64,000 bases of DNA, taken from positions 1 through 64,000 of the forward strand of contig NZ_JBHSDH010000011.1 in assembly GCF_042651485.1 (NCBI RefSeq), read 5' to 3'. The notes below the pieces were generated by a model that did no database searches, was not told the DNA's origin, and saw only the letters and a program-made list of their open reading frames with translations. Shown one piece after another: positions 1-9,752 of this stretch. Every line of letters starts with the position of its first letter. Position 1 is the stretch's first letter. The DNA comes from Sphingorhabdus_B arenilitoris (lineage in GTDB: Bacteria; Pseudomonadota; Alphaproteobacteria; Sphingomonadales; Sphingomonadaceae). Position numbers and translations under genes: made by a program.

Positions 1-1
1 T

Positions 2-3000
2 GAGATCGGCCGCGTCTCCACCATGGTCTATGATCGGTTGGGCCGGGTGATCCAGGTCAATCAGGCAGGCGGGCTGACCGATTATTATGCCTATGATGGC
101 CTGGGCCAGCAGATCAAACATTGGAATAACGCTCCCGCAGCATTGGGCCTTGGCATCGAAACCACCGATTATGACACGCAAGGCCGGATCATATCACAGC
201 GCGCTTTTGGCGGCGACCTAACCACTACCAGCTACACATGGGACGCAAGCATCGCAGCGATCAGCGGCATCGTCACCGGCGGGTGGACACAAGTGACCAC
301 CTATTTTTATGACTCGACATCAACCGGCAAGACGTTGACCGAAAAAGCCGACGTCTATGGCCGCGCAACCTATAAAAATGATCTCGGTTCTAACATCACA
401 ACCTACGCCTATGATATCGCAGGACGGATGACTGCAGCGATCACCAATGGTCTCGCCACCAACTATAGCTACTTCAATACAGGGCAGCTGGCGCGGATAT
501 ATAAATTTTCACAATATGTTGAAACAATTATCCCTGCCCAATATGCACAGCCGATTGGTACAATAGCTAACAATTACAATACTGGCGTTGATTATAGCTA
601 TGACAAATTGGGCCAACGATTATCCGAGATTGGAACCGTAATAACCACTGCGGTCGCAAGCAATGCTACTGTCATAGCATATAAGCAGTGGAGTTCTGGT
701 ACGCAAATTTCAACGGCAAACTCGGGTAAAAACCAAACCGCCTCTTATGATGCATTGGGCCGGCTAACCAGCTGGGCTGAAACCGGCAGCACAATTGCCC
801 CAGCGGCCAGCATCGCCTATCAATATGACGCCACTGGTAATATCCGGCGCACGACAAGTGTAAATAGTATACTCAGTGCAACGGGGACCGCTTCTGGTAC
901 AAAAACCGAAGATTACTGGTTCCGCTTCGATAGTATGAACCGCCTTGTCACCGATCGCGGTGAACTGTCTGGTGCCGTAGGCGCTGCCGGCACCACGATC
1001 ATAAGGAAGGTCGGAAATGCCACCTCAACGGGCGGACAGGAAATAGTCTATAATGCGGCGGGTCAACGTGAATATGTAGTGCAAAGTTACCAAGGGTCTT
1101 TCACCGACACCTATTATGTCGGCTACGGATTTTTAACACGCCTAGTTAATTATGTTAGTAACCAACGGGAAGATTTTGAATATGCTGCTAATGGCACATT
1201 AACGAAAATATATAGCACCGGTTCATTAGAGCTGGTTGACGATAATAATTATGGACAATTAAACGCGTCAACCAGCATTGGTACACCGGGCAAAGGCACG
1301 CTACGTTCTGTCTTTGGCGATGACCTGATGGGCCGTCAGACAAGCCAAACCGATTATGAGGCCGATGGTGTCACGGTGGCTTACAGCCGCACGGCAAGTT
1401 ATAATGGAAAAAGCCAACTGACCAGCGACGATGTTTCCAACCGCAGATTAAGCAGCCCGACCAGCACAAGCTATGACACCTTTCGCTCGCTGACCACTTA
1501 TGATTATGACGGCACGGCGAATAATGCGGCAAGCTATGCCTTGGGCAGCGCGACGAGTGTATCGAGCCGCAATTGGAAAAATGGCATTGATGGCGATGCG
1601 CCCGATACGCTGACGACCAACACATATTATTGGCGCGACGGCGCGGTGCAGGCGACGATCACCAATGACAGCGATACCGGATCATCGTCCAACCCCATCT
1701 ACACCACCACCTTCTATTATGACACTCAAGGACAGCTGACCCGCGCGTATATTGCCGACGGCAAACCGCGCAATGTCAACTTCACCAATGACGAGCTGGG
1801 TCAGATTATCCGGCGCAGCGAAAGCGGCACGATCGCTGGACAAAGCGGCAATCCGCATGAGGTTTGGTACCGCTTTGGCGGGCGGCAAATGGGCTATGTC
1901 GGCAATAACGGCACCAGCGATATCAGCGCCGCCGCCTCGATAACCGAACGGCAAAAAGCCGCGCCGACCACCCAAGGCACCTTCCGCGGCGGCGGCATCT
2001 CTGGCAAATCCTACAGCGACTTTATCAACAGCTACGATCCGCTCAACAGCTATAATCAAGGATCGGGCAGCGGCGGTTACACCGTGCGCGGCGGGGAAAC
2101 GCTGCAATCGATCGCGCAGCAGCTTTATGGCGATGCCTCGCTCTGGTATAAAATCGCGCAGGCCAACGGGCTGAGCGCTGCGTCCAGCCTAACCGAAGGC
2201 CAAAGCCTGATCCTGCCCGCAGGCGTCACGCGCAATAGCTATAACGCCAGCACGGTCACCCCCTATAACCCCAGCGAGGCCATCGGCGACCTCCTCCCCA
2301 CCACCGCCGCCCCGCCGAAAAAACCCAAATGCGGGGTGTTGGGCTTCATCCTGCTTGCGGCTATAGCAATCGCCATTACCGCTTTGACGGCATCGCCCGT
2401 TGCCAATTTCTTCTCTGGCCTTTTTTCCGGCGCGACGGGAAGCATTGGGGCGATAACAGCAGCAGGGGCGGCGTTAACGGGGGGCAGCGCTGTTGTGGCA
2501 GGGGGTATTGTCGGCGGCGCTTTGGTCGGCGCGGCATCCTCTATTATCAGCCAAGGGATAGGCGTCGCCACCAAGATACAAGAAAAGTTCAGCTGGAAAG
2601 CCGTCGGCCTTGCCGCGCTCGGCGGGGCGGTGGGCGGCGCCTTTAAAGGGGTGAGTGAACTTGGTAAGGTGGGTCAACTCGGCTCGTTCAGCAAGGTCGC
2701 GAGTTTCCTTGGCGACTCCGGCTTTGTCAGCAGCACCGTGCGCGCTGGATTGTCGAGCGCGATTACGCAAGGCATTGGCAGGGCGACCGGCTTGCAGGAT
2801 AAGTTTAGTTGGGCCGGTGTAGCAGCGGCGAGTGCGGGCGCGGCGGCGGGGCATCTTGCAGGAGGCGGTTTGTCCGGCCTTGAAAATAACAACACAATCA
2901 CCAACCATCTGGCGCATTTGGGGACCGGCGCAGTGTCCACACTGGCCATTGCGGCAACCCGCTCGGCGATTGAAGGCTCAAACTTCGGCCGCAACATCCT

Positions 3001-4234
3001 CGCCGCCATCCCCGATGTCATCGGCGGGGCGATATTCAGCGCCATCAGCAATGGCGTCACAGCAGGAGGCGGGGGCGGCAACGCTCCCTTGACCATAGCC
3101 AGCAGCAACAATGCACAGGCGACCGGCAACAGCGCGGTGAACGAGGGAGGCCAAACTATTGGCGAGGATGCAATCGTTGTGACCGCTGATCTCTCCTCCT
3201 TGGTCGGATACAGCCACCCATTTGCTTATTCTATGCCTGAGAGTTATTCTCTTCTCTCTGATAGTGAAAAGGCCATTTTTCGCGCCAACATACACATGAA
3301 TCGTAAGGCAAATGTTTTATTTGAAGAAATTCACCAAAAAATCTTTAAACAAAAAGCAGGTATAGAGGAAACCACGGAGACCGGAACCGATACAGCCAGC
3401 AAAACAGACGATTTTAGCTACAACGATTACCTCCATTCCCTTGGCGCTAAACCAGCCGCTCCAACACCATTCCAACGGGAGCATGATAAACGGCTTGCAA
3501 GCTTTCTAAATAGCGATAAACGGATTATCGGTTCTGAACAGGATAACGCCGTGCTACACGCCTTCGCACAGGAACAGCGTTTTATTGATGAAGCCCGCGA
3601 TGCAGCTTATTTTGAGATATATAAGCTTGCATTTGCAGGGATCGGATTACCTGCGGGACTCGCGGGCCTGGGCGTTGCGGCACCCGCTGTCTATACCGCT
3701 TCATTGACCTATGCGCCGCAAATTACCAACGGTCTTGTAATTGTTGGTGAAGGCGTAACAGGAGTGAATGTTACAACCCCAGTTTTGACAGTTAGCAGCG
3801 CAGCCGCGCTCAGACTAAGCAACGCCGCAAAGGGTGGAGCGCTCTCCAAGGCAGAACAGCTTGCGTTGAATGCTGCTAATGGGCGTGCCTTTGAGCAGGC
3901 GGGGATCAAGGGAATTCTTAGCCATGTCGGTTTGGGCAAGAACACCACTTCGATAACACAGAATGGCGTAACGACAATTTTTGATGCTGCAGGGCGACCA
4001 GCTGGCCTTGTCGAATTCAAGGATGTAATCAATCTTTCGCGGTCCCCGCAGTTGACCGCACAGTTGGAGTATGCGGTCAAGACTGGGCAGCCCTATAATC
4101 TTGTGGTCAGCCCTAGAAATCAAAACATTTCCAAACCATTACTCGATCAAATTCGTGCAGTTACCCGGCAGGTTGGCGGCGGCGTCTACCGCTATGATCC
4201 GGCAACCGATATTTTGACGCCGTTCGGAAAGTGA
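2..4234 (+). CDS. RHS/YD-repeat polymorphic toxin, 5' end outside the window
   Basis: The reading frame is open from base 2, so the true start lies upstream. From the first Met at 23 there are 1403 residues. The N-terminal half carries many YD-type repeats (for example YDRLGRV, YDALGRLTSW, YDIAGRM), as in secreted RHS proteins that encapsulate a toxin. A LysM-like module (about residues 684-733) is followed by a hydrophobic, Gly/Ala-rich stretch (about 770-1030) that may cross or insert into membrane. The last ~140 residues start with a GRAFEQ motif and contain D-x7-ExK (FDAAGRPAGLVEFKD), typical of restriction-endonuclease-fold toxins such as Tox-REase-7. Inference: a contact-dependent or type VI-delivered DNase effector. 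The C-terminal part is more AT-rich than the core, as expected for exchangeable toxin tips. The probable immunity gene follows 7 bases downstream. Confidence 0.88.
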   Translation, partial: EIGRVSTMVYDRLGRVIQVNQAGGLTDYYAYDGLGQQIKHWNNAPAALGLGIETTDYDTQGRIISQRAFGGDLTTTSYTWDASIAAISGIVTGGWTQVTTYFYDSTSTGKTLTEKADVYGRATYKNDLGSNITTYAYDIAGRMTAAITNGLATNYSYFNTGQLARIYKFSQYVETIIPAQYAQPIGTIANNYNTGVDYSYDKLGQRLSEIGTVITTAVASNATVIAYKQWSSGTQISTANSGKNQTASYDALGRLTSWAETGSTIAPAASIAYQYDATGNIRRTTSVNSILSATGTASGTKTEDYWFRFDSMNRLVTDRGELSGAVGAAGTTIIRKVGNATSTGGQEIVYNAAGQREYVVQSYQGSFTDTYYVGYGFLTRLVNYVSNQREDFEYAANGTLTKIYSTGSLELVDDNNYGQLNASTSIGTPGKGTLRSVFGDDLMGRQTSQTDYEADGVTVAYSRTASYNGKSQLTSDDVSNRRLSSPTSTSYDTFRSLTTYDYDGTANNAASYALGSATSVSSRNWKNGIDGDAPDTLTTNTYYWRDGAVQATITNDSDTGSSSNPIYTTTFYYDTQGQLTRAYIADGKPRNVNFTNDELGQIIRRSESGTIAGQSGNPHEVWYRFGGRQMGYVGNNGTSDISAAASITERQKAAPTTQGTFRGGGISGKSYSDFINSYDPLNSYNQGSGSGGYTVRGGETLQSIAQQLYGDASLWYKIAQANGLSAASSLTEGQSLILPAGVTRNSYNASTVTPYNPSEAIGDLLPTTAAPPKKPKCGVLGFILLAAIAIAITALTASPVANFFSGLFSGATGSIGAITAAGAALTGGSAVVAGGIVGGALVGAASSIISQGIGVATKIQEKFSWKAVGLAALGGAVGGAFKGVSELGKVGQLGSFSKVASFLGDSGFVSSTVRAGLSSAITQGIGRATGLQDKFSWAGVAAASAGAAAGHLAGGGLSGLENNNTITNHLAHLGTGAVSTLAIAATRSAIEGSNFGRNILAAIPDVIGGAIFSAISNGVTAGGGGGNAPLTIASSNNAQATGNSAVNEGGQTIGEDAIVVTADLSSLVGYSHPFAYSMPESYSLLSDSEKAIFRANIHMNRKANVLFEEIHQKIFKQKAGIEETTETGTDTASKTDDFSYNDYLHSLGAKPAAPTPFQREHDKRLASFLNSDKRIIGSEQDNAVLHAFAQEQRFIDEARDAAYFEIYKLAFAGIGLPAGLAGLGVAAPAVYTASLTYAPQITNGLVIVGEGVTGVNVTTPVLTVSSAAALRLSNAAKGGALSKAEQLALNAANGRAFEQAGIKGILSHVGLGKNTTSITQNGVTTIFDAAGRPAGLVEFKDVINLSRSPQLTAQLEYAVKTGQPYNLVVSPRNQNISKPLLDQIRAVTRQVGGGVYRYDPATDILTPFGK

Positions 4235-4241
4235 GCCCAGC

Positions 4242-5009
4242 ATGACCAAGCCAACCATATTGATTTCAATCGACACCAATGCCGAAACAGAAGCGGAAGC
4301 CTTTGGTCGTGCATTCATCCAAAGCCTTTGCGACGAAGATAAGCGGCTCGTTCCGGAGTGGTTGTCAACGACCGAAAGCTACAAGAACCCCTTTCTCGGA
4401 ATCGATGACTTTGTTGCTAATTGGTGGGCTATGCCAGTCAAGACGCTGGTCGATGGGAAGGCGTTTAGCGAAGACTTCCATGGACCGGCATGGAAGCGCA
4501 AGTCCAGTCTGGCCAGTCGTGGGATGATCAACCACGGGATAGTTGACATTAAATATCACAAGCATCTTGCTGGTCTATGGTTTGAGTGCCGCTGGATTAA
4601 GGATGTTGACTTCAACCATCTGTTCGACGGCTGGGTTCAGCTTTCGCATCCTGAAATGGGGATGCTGCATGTGTTCACAGAACCGGAACTGCATTGGCAG
4701 GATTATGAGGTTGACTCATGGTTCCGCACAGGTTCCTTCGGCGGCCCTGCCAAGCCGGGTCTTCCCAATATTGGTTGGGCGATGGCTTATGGCGAAGGTT
4801 ATGCGGGCGAAGTGGACGCGGCACGGATCAGAGCTGCGGGGTTCCCGGTTGATGAGCTGGACGGGGTGACGGTTGTGCGGGTAACCGACAAGCTCAATGA
4901 TGTGGTCGATGACTTCGAGCGCTTCTCTGCGCGTCGCGCGGAGTTGAAGACATTGTTCCGGCCAGACCTGTTCTGGATCAAGGAAGAGCCGACCCAACGT
5001 CCGTTGTAA
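4242..5009 (+). CDS. Probable immunity protein for the RHS toxin
   Basis: A 255-residue soluble protein with no signal peptide or membrane segment. It starts 7 bases after the RHS stop, the usual place for a cognate immunity gene. The region around GGPAKPGLPNIGWAMAYGEG and the Asp/Glu-rich C-terminal half loosely resemble Imm52-type immunity proteins, but I cannot confirm a family by eye. Its role as the neutraliser of the nuclease domain at the end of the preceding gene is inferred from position and size. It would act in the cytoplasm of the producing cell and its kin. Confidence 0.6.
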   Translation: MTKPTILISIDTNAETEAEAFGRAFIQSLCDEDKRLVPEWLSTTESYKNPFLGIDDFVANWWAMPVKTLVDGKAFSEDFHGPAWKRKSSLASRGMINHGIVDIKYHKHLAGLWFECRWIKDVDFNHLFDGWVQLSHPEMGMLHVFTEPELHWQDYEVDSWFRTGSFGGPAKPGLPNIGWAMAYGEGYAGEVDAARIRAAGFPVDELDGVTVVRVTDKLNDVVDDFERFSARRAELKTLFRPDLFWIKEEPTQRPL

Positions 5010-5531
5010 ATCCCAAGGCCGCAGGCCCGGGGAATTACGGTGACAGTGCATTTAATTATTGCATTACTCTGTTGCCCGATTATGCGCATGCCATGGCTCG
5101 TCTGGCACGCATTGTTGTTCCTGGAATTCCGCATCATGTGACGCAGCGTGGTAATGGCCGGTAGCTGACGTTTTTTGAGGACGCAGGCTATGTGCATTAT
5201 CGCAATTTGCTGCGCGAACATGCCGTTGCGAATGGTGTTGGAATTTGGAGTTGGGTGTTGGTACCCAATCATGTCCATCTGATCCTTGCGCCCGAGGCGG
5301 AGGACAGAATATTTCACGCGAAGGCGCAAAGATTTTGAAGATGGCGGGGCGGAGCGTTGAGGTTGCGGGGCAGGCCTAGCCCCTTCTTCTCCTTTGCGTC
5401 ATTGCGCGATTAAGTGGCGCTGTGCCATCCGCGGTGCGCTCGGCCTGCGTGATCCGATGAAGGTGCGGTCGTAACCCCCCGCGCCTCCGCGTAACATCTG
5501 AAACTTTTTGTCACCTTGGCCAAAATGGCAC
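5010..5531. other. Gene-poor stretch with REP-like sequence and a transposase relic
   Basis: No intact gene is visible between the immunity gene and smc. Bases 5029-5057 (beginning ggggaattacggtgacagtg) look like the conserved tail flanking REP-associated transposase elements. A broken transposase frame occupies 5093-5338. Bases 5367-5383 (ggggcaggcctagcccc) form a short imperfect palindrome of the REP type. The rest, up to the smc stop codon, shows no recognisable feature. Confidence 0.5.
5093..5338 (+). pseudogene. Decayed REP-associated tyrosine transposase (RAYT, Y1_Tnp)
   Basis: Translation from the ATG at 5093 gives MARLARIVVPGIPHHVTQRG, the characteristic N-terminus of the REP-associated Y1 transposase family. 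An in-frame TAG at 5162 interrupts it. Reading on in the same frame gives FFEDAGYVHYRNLLREHA and then WVLVPNHVHLILAP, which contains the HxH metal-binding motif of the family. The frame then derails near 5310 and stops at 5336; the tyrosine-bearing C-terminal part is missing. It is therefore a truncated, stop-containing relic and cannot transpose. Confidence 0.82.
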
Positions 5532-8500
5532 CTATTCCGCAGCCAGCAATTCCTCTGCGCCGCCAAGGTCCACGCTGACCAGGCGGCTGACGCCTTGTTC
5601 GACCATGGTGACACCGAATAGGCGGTGCATCCGGCTCATCGTCACGGCATTATGGGTGACGATCAAGTAACGGGTGTTGGTCTCCCGCTGCATCACGTCG
5701 AGCAGGTCGCAAAAGCGTTCGATATTGGCATCGTCGAGCGGCGCATCGACCTCATCAAGCACGCAGATTGGCGCGGGGTTGGTGAGGAACAGGCCGAATA
5801 TCAAGGCCACGGCGGTCAGCGCCTGTTCCCCGCCCGATAGCAGGGTGAGCGAGGCGAGTTTCTTGCCCGGCGGCTGCGCCATTATCTCAAGGCCCGCCTG
5901 CAAGGGATCGTCGCTATCGATCAGCTCCAAATGCGCCTGACCACCGTTAAACAGCGTAGTGAAGAGGCGGCGGAAATGTTGATCCACGGCTTCAAACGCG
6001 GCGAGCAACCTTTGCCGGCCCTCTCGGTTTAAGCTGCCAATTGAGCCGCGCAGGCGGTTTATCGCCTCGGACAGCTCCTCACTTTCGGCGAGCCCTTTGG
6101 CCTGTTCCTCCTCCAGCCCGGCCAGTTCATCCGATGCGATCAGGTTGACAGGCCCAATGCGTTCGCGGTCGGCTTGCAGTCTTTCCAGACGTGCCGACTC
6201 CGCCGCCGTCTCCTCCAAATCGGCTTCGTCAAAGCCCAATTTTTGCGGCAAAACCGGGGGTGGGCATTCAAAACGCTCGCCTGACACGCGGCCCATTTCG
6301 ACACGGCGAAGCTCCTGATTTTCCGCCCGTGCCTGCGCGCCTGCTCGCGCTTCACGGGCCGAAGACAGCGTTTCTGAGGCATCGGCCAGCTCGCCTTCTA
6401 AGGACTTTAGCGCGGCTTCGCTCGCCTGCTCGGCGGTTTGCAGCGCGGCCAGCTTTTCTGCGATAGAGGATTTGGTTTCCTCGGCCCTCGCAATCTCGGC
6501 GGACAGCCTATCGGGCCGTCCCTCCATCGCGGTAAGCTCTTCGGCGATGTCGGCTTTGCGCTTATGCATTTCGGAGATGCGCCGCTCGGCCTCTCCGGCG
6601 CGGTCTTGCCAGCTGCGGATTTCGGCCTGCGCCACCGCGCGGCGCTGTTTCATTTGCGCCAATTGTTGATCCAGCGCCGATAAATCGGCCTGCGCCCGCA
6701 TCAGCATTTGCCGCACGGCATTGCCCTCTTGCTGCAATTTGTTGACCAACTGGCTATGCTGCGCGGCGTCGGGCAGGCCCGCACGGGCGGCACGGGCGGC
6801 GGTAACCTCTTGCTGTGCCGCTATAGATTCTTCCGTCGCGCTTGTCAGGCGGGCGGATAACGCCGCCTCCGCCTCGCGCATCCGAACCAGCGCATCCTCC
6901 GCCTTGTCGGCATCGCGTAAGCCCTGACGCAGGGCATTTTCTGTTTCCTGCCGCGCCAGTTGCCGGGCGCGTAAATCGGATTGTGCCGCGTCGATGGCGC
7001 TGGCGGCGGCGCGCGTTTCGTTCTGCTGTGCCTCGACGGTTTGTAAGCAGTGCGGGATTGCCTTTGATAATTGGTCGAGCCGGTTGCTGCGGATCAACTG
7101 CTCTGCGGCGGCTGCGCCATCATCTTCTGCGATAAATCCGTCCCAGCGGCGCAATTTGCCGTCTTTGGTAACCAGCCGCTGCCCGGGATTAAGCCATTGC
7201 CCATCGTCGCGCTCCACCACCTGTATCATCGATAACCGCAGCTGCAGCTCTGCCGGTGCATCGACATGGTCCAACAGATTTGGCCCGTCCGCCGCATTGC
7301 TGGTTACACTGGCGGTCCAGCGGCGCCCCTGCGCGCCCCCGATCGCGGCGCTCAAATCATCGCCTAGCGCAGCGGCAAGGGCGCGTTCATATCCGGGCTG
7401 CACCTTAATCTGATCGATGGCTTTATCGCCGCCATGCCCCCGGACCGCCCGTTCCAAGGCGGATTGTTCGGACGTTAGCGCGGCCAGCTCTGCCTTGGCC
7501 GATGACAGGGCGCTTTCGGCCTGTTCGCGCTGCGCATATAGGCCGGTGCGGGCGTCTTCGGCCTTGGCAATATCAGCATTTGCCGCCTCTAGCTCAGCCT
7601 GCAAACGGGCGACGGCCGCGATGGCATCGTCCCGAATGCGGGTCAGTTCGGCCTCGCTGCCGATGGCGGCCAACTCTTCGTTTACCCGCGTCAGGTCTTT
7701 GTTGGCACGCTCATGCCTATTTTGCGCTGCCGTCACTGCGGCATCGGCCACACGCAGCTCCGCCTCCGCCTTGGCCTGTTCTGCCATCGCGTTGGCCAGC
7801 GCGACTTCGCTTTCGCGCGCTTGCCGCTCGGCTGTGTCTGCGGCGCGGATAAGCGCGGGGCGCCCTTCTTCAACCTGTTTAATTTCTTTGGCCAGCTTCG
7901 CCGTCTCCGCCTGCAAGGATTGGAGCGCTTCGGCGGCATCGTGGGTCAGCTTATCCTCTTGCGCCGCATCACCGGAAATCCGTGCAGCTTGGGCCGTCAA
8001 ATCGGCCTGCCGCTGCATGATACGGTCGCGTTCACCGGATAACTGGATCAGCTTTCCGGCTATGTCGCTGGCTGAATCGCGTGTTGCCATTGCGGCGGCA
8101 CGGTCATTGGCAAGGCGTTGGACGGCGGCATGTTGCTTTTCCGACAGAGCATTTTGCACGGCGGCGGCGGCTGTAACTTTTTCGGCGGCTGCCTCTGCTT
8201 CGGCCCGCGCCGCATCCGCCGCCAGCTTGGCTTCGCGCCAGCGGACAAAGATTAACCGTCCTTCGGCTTGTGCGATGTCTTGGGTCAGCTTGCGGTAACG
8301 CTCGGCCTGCTTGGCCTGACGGCGCAGCTGCCCGGCCCGCGCATCCATATCGGCCAAGATATTGCTCAATCGTTCGAGGTTATTTTCGGCGGCACGCAAT
8401 TTTTGCTCGGCATCTTTGCGCCGGACATGAAGACCGGATATTCCGGCTGCCTCCTCCAACATTTGCCGCCTTTCCTGCGGCTTGGCGGCGATGATCGCGC

Positions 8501-8957
8501 CGATGCGTCCCTGACTGACCAGCGCAGGGCTATGCGCGCCGGTGGCCGCGTCGGCGAAGATTAGCGCGACATCCTTTGCCCGCACGTCGCGGCCATTGGC
8601 GCGGTAAGCGCTGCCCGCGCCGCGCTCTATCCGGCGGGTAACCTCTAATTCGGGGTCATCATCATTGGACGCAAATCCAGCGGCCGGTTCCCCCACATCG
8701 CGTTCAGCGCGGATCGTCACCTCGGCAAAATCGCGGGGCGGGCGCGACGCCGTGCCAGCAAAGATGACATCCTCCATTCCGCCGCCGCGCATGGATTTCG
8801 CGCTGTTCTCGCCCATCACCCACCGGATCGCCTCTAACAGGTTGGATTTGCCGCAGCCATTTGGCCCGACAATGCCGGTTAAGCCGCTTTCGATTTTCAG
8901 ATCAGCAGGTTCAACAAAGCTTTTAAAGCCAGCCAGTTTGAGCGATTTTATCCGCAA
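5532..8957 (-). CDS. smc: Chromosome segregation ATPase SMC
   Basis: A 1141-residue protein with complete SMC architecture. Walker A GPNGCGKSN is at residues 31-39. Two long coiled-coil arms rich in Ala, Glu, Gln and Arg flank a globular hinge at roughly 505-630. The C-terminal head has the LSGGEQ signature at 1040-1045 and the Walker B segment VLDEVDAP at 1066-1073. SMC homodimers act with ScpA and ScpB to compact and resolve replicated chromosomes; neither partner is in this window. The length is normal and the frame intact. It is the last gene of a minus-strand group that includes the two DsbA-like genes and dciA. Confidence 0.97.
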   Translation of the reverse strand: MRIKSLKLAGFKSFVEPADLKIESGLTGIVGPNGCGKSNLLEAIRWVMGENSAKSMRGGGMEDVIFAGTASRPPRDFAEVTIRAERDVGEPAAGFASNDDDPELEVTRRIERGAGSAYRANGRDVRAKDVALIFADAATGAHSPALVSQGRIGAIIAAKPQERRQMLEEAAGISGLHVRRKDAEQKLRAAENNLERLSNILADMDARAGQLRRQAKQAERYRKLTQDIAQAEGRLIFVRWREAKLAADAARAEAEAAAEKVTAAAAVQNALSEKQHAAVQRLANDRAAAMATRDSASDIAGKLIQLSGERDRIMQRQADLTAQAARISGDAAQEDKLTHDAAEALQSLQAETAKLAKEIKQVEEGRPALIRAADTAERQARESEVALANAMAEQAKAEAELRVADAAVTAAQNRHERANKDLTRVNEELAAIGSEAELTRIRDDAIAAVARLQAELEAANADIAKAEDARTGLYAQREQAESALSSAKAELAALTSEQSALERAVRGHGGDKAIDQIKVQPGYERALAAALGDDLSAAIGGAQGRRWTASVTSNAADGPNLLDHVDAPAELQLRLSMIQVVERDDGQWLNPGQRLVTKDGKLRRWDGFIAEDDGAAAAEQLIRSNRLDQLSKAIPHCLQTVEAQQNETRAAASAIDAAQSDLRARQLARQETENALRQGLRDADKAEDALVRMREAEAALSARLTSATEESIAAQQEVTAARAARAGLPDAAQHSQLVNKLQQEGNAVRQMLMRAQADLSALDQQLAQMKQRRAVAQAEIRSWQDRAGEAERRISEMHKRKADIAEELTAMEGRPDRLSAEIARAEETKSSIAEKLAALQTAEQASEAALKSLEGELADASETLSSAREARAGAQARAENQELRRVEMGRVSGERFECPPPVLPQKLGFDEADLEETAAESARLERLQADRERIGPVNLIASDELAGLEEEQAKGLAESEELSEAINRLRGSIGSLNREGRQRLLAAFEAVDQHFRRLFTTLFNGGQAHLELIDSDDPLQAGLEIMAQPPGKKLASLTLLSGGEQALTAVALIFGLFLTNPAPICVLDEVDAPLDDANIERFCDLLDVMQRETNTRYLIVTHNAVTMSRMHRLFGVTMVEQGVSRLVSVDLGGAEELLAAE

Positions 8958-9010
8958 GCTTTTATGCCCTTGTGATTACCGTCAAACTGTCTGGTCATCA
9001 ATTGCACCGT

Positions 9011-9751
9011 TTAACTGGCGCCTGCATTTTTAAGCGCCGCTTTCACTCCTGCCCAATTGCCGACTTGCAAATCTGCGCCATTCAGGAAGAAAGCAGGCGT
9101 TCCGGATACTTTCTGGTCTTTTTGGGCGGTTTCGCTTTCCTTGACCAAGGCTTCGAATGTTTTTTGGTCGGACAGGCATTGATTGGCCGCGTCTTCGCTA
9201 ACCCCCAAAGGCTTCACAAAATTCACCAGATCCATTTTTTCGGCGAGGAATTTGATCAAGTCATTAGGTTGCAGCGTCCCAGCCTTTGCTCGGTCGGCTT
9301 CGCTCAAAGTCTGCATTTTGCCGAGCCATTCGGCCTGCCGGTTATACATTTGGTCGCTAATCCCAAAAAACGCCTCGGGGCCATTGCATTTTGCGAGCAG
9401 GAAACCGGGCACATCTTGAATACCGTGGACAAGGAAGGGCCGGAATTCAAATGCGACAACGCCGGTTGCCACCATTTCTTCCAATTCGGTTTTTGATTGG
9501 ACGTGAAATTGCGCGCAACCGGGGCAGGTGATGGCCCCATATTCGACCAGTTGTAGCTTCGCATCAGGATTGCCCATTTTATAGCCGCCCTGTTCGGTTT
9601 TGCTGATGACTTCGGTCCAGCTTTTGCCATCAGGAGCGGCGACTTTTGCCAAGGGCTCGCCTGATACAGGGGCGCCGCTTTTGTCCGATCCGCAGGCCGA
9701 TAGCGATAGCGCCATTGCCGAAAATGCCAATAATGCAAATTTGCTTTTCAT
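9011..9751 (-). CDS. DsbA-family thiol:disulfide oxidoreductase, lipoprotein, CPGC active site
   Basis: The start is placed at the Met seven residues inside the longest frame, because it begins a clean lipoprotein signal (MKSKFALLAF then LSLSAC) and has AAGGA a few bases upstream. A thioredoxin-fold domain follows with the active site ITCPGCAQFH and a late cis-Pro segment VSGTPAFFLNG. The protein is probably anchored by lipid at the cell envelope, where it would oxidise or isomerise disulfides. It starts one base after the stop of the upstream paralogue, so the two form a tandem operon. Which partner DsbB it uses cannot be seen here. Confidence 0.85.
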   Translation of the reverse strand: MKSKFALLAFSAMALSLSACGSDKSGAPVSGEPLAKVAAPDGKSWTEVISKTEQGGYKMGNPDAKLQLVEYGAITCPGCAQFHVQSKTELEEMVATGVVAFEFRPFLVHGIQDVPGFLLAKCNGPEAFFGISDQMYNRQAEWLGKMQTLSEADRAKAGTLQPNDLIKFLAEKMDLVNFVKPLGVSEDAANQCLSDQKTFEALVKESETAQKDQKVSGTPAFFLNGADLQVGNWAGVKAALKNAGAS

Positions 9752-9752
9752 C

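Noticed and set aside
1371..3295. Several antisense frames within the RHS gene
   Set aside because: All are shadows of the RHS reading frame, which has YD repeats, LysM and a toxin domain.
7417..8298. Long plus-strand open frame (293 codons) opposite smc
   Set aside because: Its Ala/Ser/Arg-rich sequence is the antisense of smc coiled-coil codons; smc itself has all family motifs.
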